Assembly: GCA_030679615.1 (NCBI GenBank)
Contig: JAUXSJ010000015.1
Span: 1 to 8,328, forward strand
Direction of reading: 5' to 3'
From: Parachlamydiaceae bacterium
GTDB taxonomy: Bacteria; Chlamydiota; Chlamydiia; Chlamydiales; Parachlamydiaceae
Length of the DNA stretch: 8,328 bases
Shown here in pieces: positions 6,050 through 8,328 of the stretch. Position numbers and translations under genes: made by a program. Under the pieces are notes generated by a model, which saw only the letters and a program-made list of their open reading frames with translations, was not told where the DNA came from and made no database searches. Numbering within the stretch: position 1 is the first letter of the stretch; the number at the start of each line of letters is the position of its first letter.

Positions 6050-6406
6050 TTGTCTGATTATTTTCCGGTTTATATCTATTTTGTTTTAGTCGCTGCTGTC
6101 ACTGCGATTACTCTGTTACTATCCTCACTTTTTCAGTCTAAGAAAGATACTTCAGTGAAATTTGCACCTTATGAATCTGGAATTCAAACAGAAACACATT
6201 TATTAAAAGAACGATTTCCTATTCATCATTATCTTGTTGCCTTAATTTTTTTGATTTTTGATATTGAAGTCATTTTCATGTATCCCTGGGCAGTAGTTGC
6301 GAAATCAATTGGTCCATTTGCTTTTTATGAAATGGCATTTTTTATTGTACTACTTTCTGTAGGTTTTCTTTACGCGTGGCGTAAAGGTGGCCTTCAATGG
6401 GAATAA
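6050..6406 (+). CDS. nuoA: NADH-quinone oxidoreductase subunit A (complex I)
   Basis: NuoA (118 residues, normal length) is a small membrane subunit of proton-pumping NADH dehydrogenase at the junction of the peripheral and membrane arms, near the quinone tunnel. Three membrane helices are visible, at about residues 4-28, 58-82 and 92-110. The conserved loop KFAPYESGI (37-45; K37, E42), the FDIEVIFMYPWA motif in helix 2 (D71, E73) and the C-terminal GGLQWE are all diagnostic. The start is an unusual TTG with GAGG four nt upstream; a stop codon just before it and alignment of MSDYFPVYIYF with the family N-terminus support this start. It is first of the nuo operon, 19 nt before nuoB, and probably read from the candidate promoter at 5995-6023. 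Confidence 0.96.
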   Translation: MSDYFPVYIYFVLVAAVTAITLLLSSLFQSKKDTSVKFAPYESGIQTETHLLKERFPIHHYLVALIFLIFDIEVIFMYPWAVVAKSIGPFAFYEMAFFIVLLSVGFLYAWRKGGLQWE

Positions 6407-6425
6407 TTAAACTTAAAAGAGTAAA

Positions 6426-6950
6426 ATGATGGGACAAAATCCAAAAGAACGTACACCTTTTTTTATTGCGCCTCTTGAAAAACTCATTAATTGGGCGCGT
6501 GAAAATTCATTATGGCCCGCACAATTTGGTTTAGCATGCTGTGCTATTGAAATGATGTCTACGGCAGCGAGTCGATATGATATGGCTCGTTTTGGAATGG
6601 AAGTATTTCGCGCTTCACCTCGTCAAAGCGATGTGATGATTGTTGCAGGTCGTCTTAGTCAAAAAATGGCTCCTGTTTTAAAAACTATTTACGATCAAAT
6701 GCTGGAACCTAAATGGGTGATTGCAATGGGCGACTGCGCATCATGCGGTGGAATATACAATAATTATGCCATAGTTCAAGGGGTAGATAAAATTGTTCCT
6801 GTGGATGTGTATGTTGCAGGGTGTCCTCCTAGACCAGAAGCATTATTGGATGGTTTATTACTTTTACAAGAGAAAATTAAAGCTGGACGTTCATTTCAAA
6901 AAGAGCAACCTAAAAAAAATTCTTTGAGAGTATTGCAAAATGATAAATGA
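6426..6950 (+). CDS. nuoB: NADH-quinone oxidoreductase subunit B (complex I, cluster N2)
   Basis: NuoB (174 residues) is the PSST-type subunit that carries the terminal [4Fe-4S] cluster N2, which passes electrons to quinone. All four N2 ligands are present with family spacing: adjacent C38 and C39 in [10 protein letters not shown]104 in GDCASCGG and C133 in VAGCPPRPE. The conserved [20 protein letters not shown] segment (50-69), which borders the quinone cavity, is intact. The protein acts on the cytoplasmic face of the inner membrane with NuoD. An ATG at 6426 is followed directly by a second one at 6429; AAAGAG four nt before the first supports it. The end overlaps nuoC by 11 nt, which implies translational coupling. 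A Lys/Gln-rich tail after residue 155 is not conserved. Confidence 0.97.
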   Translation: MMGQNPKERTPFFIAPLEKLINWARENSLWPAQFGLACCAIEMMSTAASRYDMARFGMEVFRASPRQSDVMIVAGRLSQKMAPVLKTIYDQMLEPKWVIAMGDCASCGGIYNNYAIVQGVDKIVPVDVYVAGCPPRPEALLDGLLLLQEKIKAGRSFQKEQPKKNSLRVLQNDK

Positions 6951-7473
6951 AAATGAGCTATTTGATTTTATCAATAAAAACTCTAGCGGTGCAGTTCTTA
7001 AACAAATTAATTTTGCCGGTGAAGTGACTTTAGAAATCGATAAGAATCGATTAAAAGAAGTCTTATCTTTGTTAAAGTCGATACCATTAGGTTTTGAAGT
7101 ACTCATGGATTTAACAGCTGTAGATTATTTGGAACCTAAAAATTCCATTAAGCTTGTCTATTGGCTTCATCATCCTGTAAGTTACGAACGGTTAAGAGTG
7201 ATTACTTTTATCAATAAACAAGAAAAAGCGATTTCCGTCACCGATTTTTGGACGGGGGCTAATTGGTATGAAAGAGAGATCTATGACTTATTTGGAGTTT
7301 ATTTTGAAGGTCATCCTGACTTAACGCGTATTTTAATGCCAGATGATTGGATAGGTCATCCATTAAGGAAGGACTATCATTTAACAGAAGAAAGTGTCGA
7401 GTTTAAACACGGCGTTGAACCAAAGTTACCTTCTGAAATTATCCATGTGACGCGTAAGCAAAAAATGAAGTAG
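6940..7473 (+). CDS. nuoC: NADH-quinone oxidoreductase subunit C (complex I, 30-kDa type)
   Basis: NuoC (177 residues) is the 30-kDa-type structural subunit of the quinone module; it binds no cofactor. The family signature is clear in the C-terminal half: [20 protein letters not shown] (105-124), then [13 protein letters not shown] (125-137) and GHPLRKDY (139-146). The N-terminal half has the typical alternating strand and helix pattern up to [10 protein letters not shown] (54-63). It is a stand-alone NuoC and not the NuoCD fusion of enterobacteria. The ATG lies inside the end of nuoB (11-nt overlap) and nuoD follows after 7 nt, consistent with one transcript and equal subunit dosage. The short basic tail (HVTRKQKMK) is lineage-specific. 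Confidence 0.96.
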   Translation: MINENELFDFINKNSSGAVLKQINFAGEVTLEIDKNRLKEVLSLLKSIPLGFEVLMDLTAVDYLEPKNSIKLVYWLHHPVSYERLRVITFINKQEKAISVTDFWTGANWYEREIYDLFGVYFEGHPDLTRILMPDDWIGHPLRKDYHLTEESVEFKHGVEPKLPSEIIHVTRKQKMK

Positions 7474-7480
7474 AGATTCC

Positions 7481-8328
7481 ATGTTAGAAACAACTCAAGA
7501 AATAGAAAAATTTGATTTAAAGCATCAAACCGAAGATATTTTAGAACTGAATTTAGGGCCTCAGCATCCATCTACGCATGGTGTTCTCCGTTTTAAATTA
7601 AAATTAGATGGCGAAATTATTATTTCAGCTGAACCTGTGATTGGATATTTACATACCGGTGTTGAAAAAGAGTGCGAGACACGCACCTTTCATCAAGTTT
7701 TTACATTAGTCGATCGTTTAGATTATTTATCAGGGCCATCTGAAGAACATGTGTATGCATCGGCAGTAGAAAGATTGATGAATGTTGAAGTTCCTGAAAG
7801 GGCTCAAATCATTCGAGTGATCCTTTTAGAATTATCACGCATCGGTAGTCATTTGTTATGGGTAGGAACAAGTGCTCTTGAATTAAACATGTCTTCTGTT
7901 TACATGTATTGCTTTGCTGAACGAGAAAAAATTCTCGATTTATTTGAAGAGATGTCTGGAGCTCGTATGTTCCCTTCAGTATGGCGAATCGGAGGGTTGG
8001 CACGAGATTTAAATGCAACCTTTGAAGAAGATGCACGTCGTTTTTTAAAGGATTTTCCCTCAACATGGAAAGATCTTAACAACCTTTTGACGAAAAATTA
8101 TGTGTGGAATGATCGATTAAAAGGTGTCGCGGTTATTGATCATGCATTATGCAAACAATATATGTGTACAGGACCTGTCATTAGAGGGGCAGGGGTTCCT
8201 TATGATATTCGAAAAATTTATCCCTATTCAGGATATGAAAATTATCAATTTGATATTCCAATTGAAAAAGAAGGGGATTCATATGCACGTTATTTAGTGC
8301 GTATGGAAGAAATGAGGCAAAGTGAATC
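7481..8328 (+). CDS. nuoD: NADH-quinone oxidoreductase subunit D (complex I, 49-kDa type), 3' end beyond window
   Basis: The visible 282 codons are about two thirds of NuoD (usually about 400 residues); the frame is still open at the right edge. NuoD forms most of the quinone pocket with NuoB. Diagnostic segments include GPQHPSTHGVLR (26-37), EPVIGYLHTGVEK (51-63), DRLDYLSG (78-85), FAEREKILDLFE (145-156) and IRKIYPYSGYENYQFDIP (243-260). H33 and Y82 are at the positions of the quinone-headgroup ligands His59/Tyr108 of the bovine subunit, with the same 49-residue spacing. The conserved Asp that partners this His (bovine Asp160), 52 residues after the Tyr, is E134 here, in ALELNMSS where ALDLGAM-type sequence is usual. 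The motif set is closer to Thermus/Acidobacteria-type NuoD than to proteobacterial. Start: ATG with AGAG five nt upstream, 7 nt after nuoC. Confidence 0.96.
   Translation, partial: MLETTQEIEKFDLKHQTEDILELNLGPQHPSTHGVLRFKLKLDGEIIISAEPVIGYLHTGVEKECETRTFHQVFTLVDRLDYLSGPSEEHVYASAVERLMNVEVPERAQIIRVILLELSRIGSHLLWVGTSALELNMSSVYMYCFAEREKILDLFEEMSGARMFPSVWRIGGLARDLNATFEEDARRFLKDFPSTWKDLNNLLTKNYVWNDRLKGVAVIDHALCKQYMCTGPVIRGAGVPYDIRKIYPYSGYENYQFDIPIEKEGDSYARYLVRMEEMRQSE

Overview
The window is AT-rich and gene-dense, with compact lipobox and signal-peptide genes and two elaborate intergenic inverted repeats. It holds eight protein genes, the last cut by the right edge. No RNA gene, CRISPR array, insertion-sequence transposase or phage gene is visible. 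NuoD has the GPQHPSTHGVLR and IGYLHTG forms found in Thermus/Acidobacteria/Chlamydiota-type complex I rather than the usual proteobacterial form. With the low GC and an Inc-like unknown protein, this makes an environmental Chlamydiota (Parachlamydia-like) genome my best guess. That is inference from memory of the families; another AT-rich, host-associated lineage is possible.

Layout. (1) 60-1586, minus strand: a small exported protein of unknown function followed 9 nt later by a cation diffusion facilitator (CDF) transporter, probably one operon. (2) 1678-2685, plus strand: a well-formed promoter and a patatin-like phospholipase with a lipoprotein signal, divergent from the first pair. (3) 2779-3699, plus strand: an unrecognised membrane protein with a Ser/His/Asn-rich hydrophilic half and a hydrophobic half. 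(4) 3700-4245: a roughly 460-bp foldback inverted repeat between convergent genes, with smaller palindromes and a 56-bp nested insertion. (5) 4246-5646, minus strand: an M20-family metallopeptidase (dipeptidase type). (6) 5647-6049: intergenic DNA with a candidate M20 promoter, a three-copy inverted/direct repeat and a candidate nuo promoter. (7) 6050-8328, plus strand: nuoA, nuoB, nuoC and the first two thirds of nuoD, the start of a proton-pumping NADH:quinone oxidoreductase (complex I) operon.

The nuo genes act together: NuoA is in the membrane arm near the quinone tunnel, NuoB carries cluster N2, NuoC is a structural Q-module subunit, and NuoD forms the quinone pocket with NuoB. The other genes look like ordinary neighbours (metal export, peptide breakdown, lipid hydrolysis) with no visible functional link. 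I found no convincing new multi-gene system. The observations most worth following are the foldback element, the repeat before the nuo operon, an Asp-to-Glu change at a quinone-site position in NuoD, and the unknown 306-residue protein.
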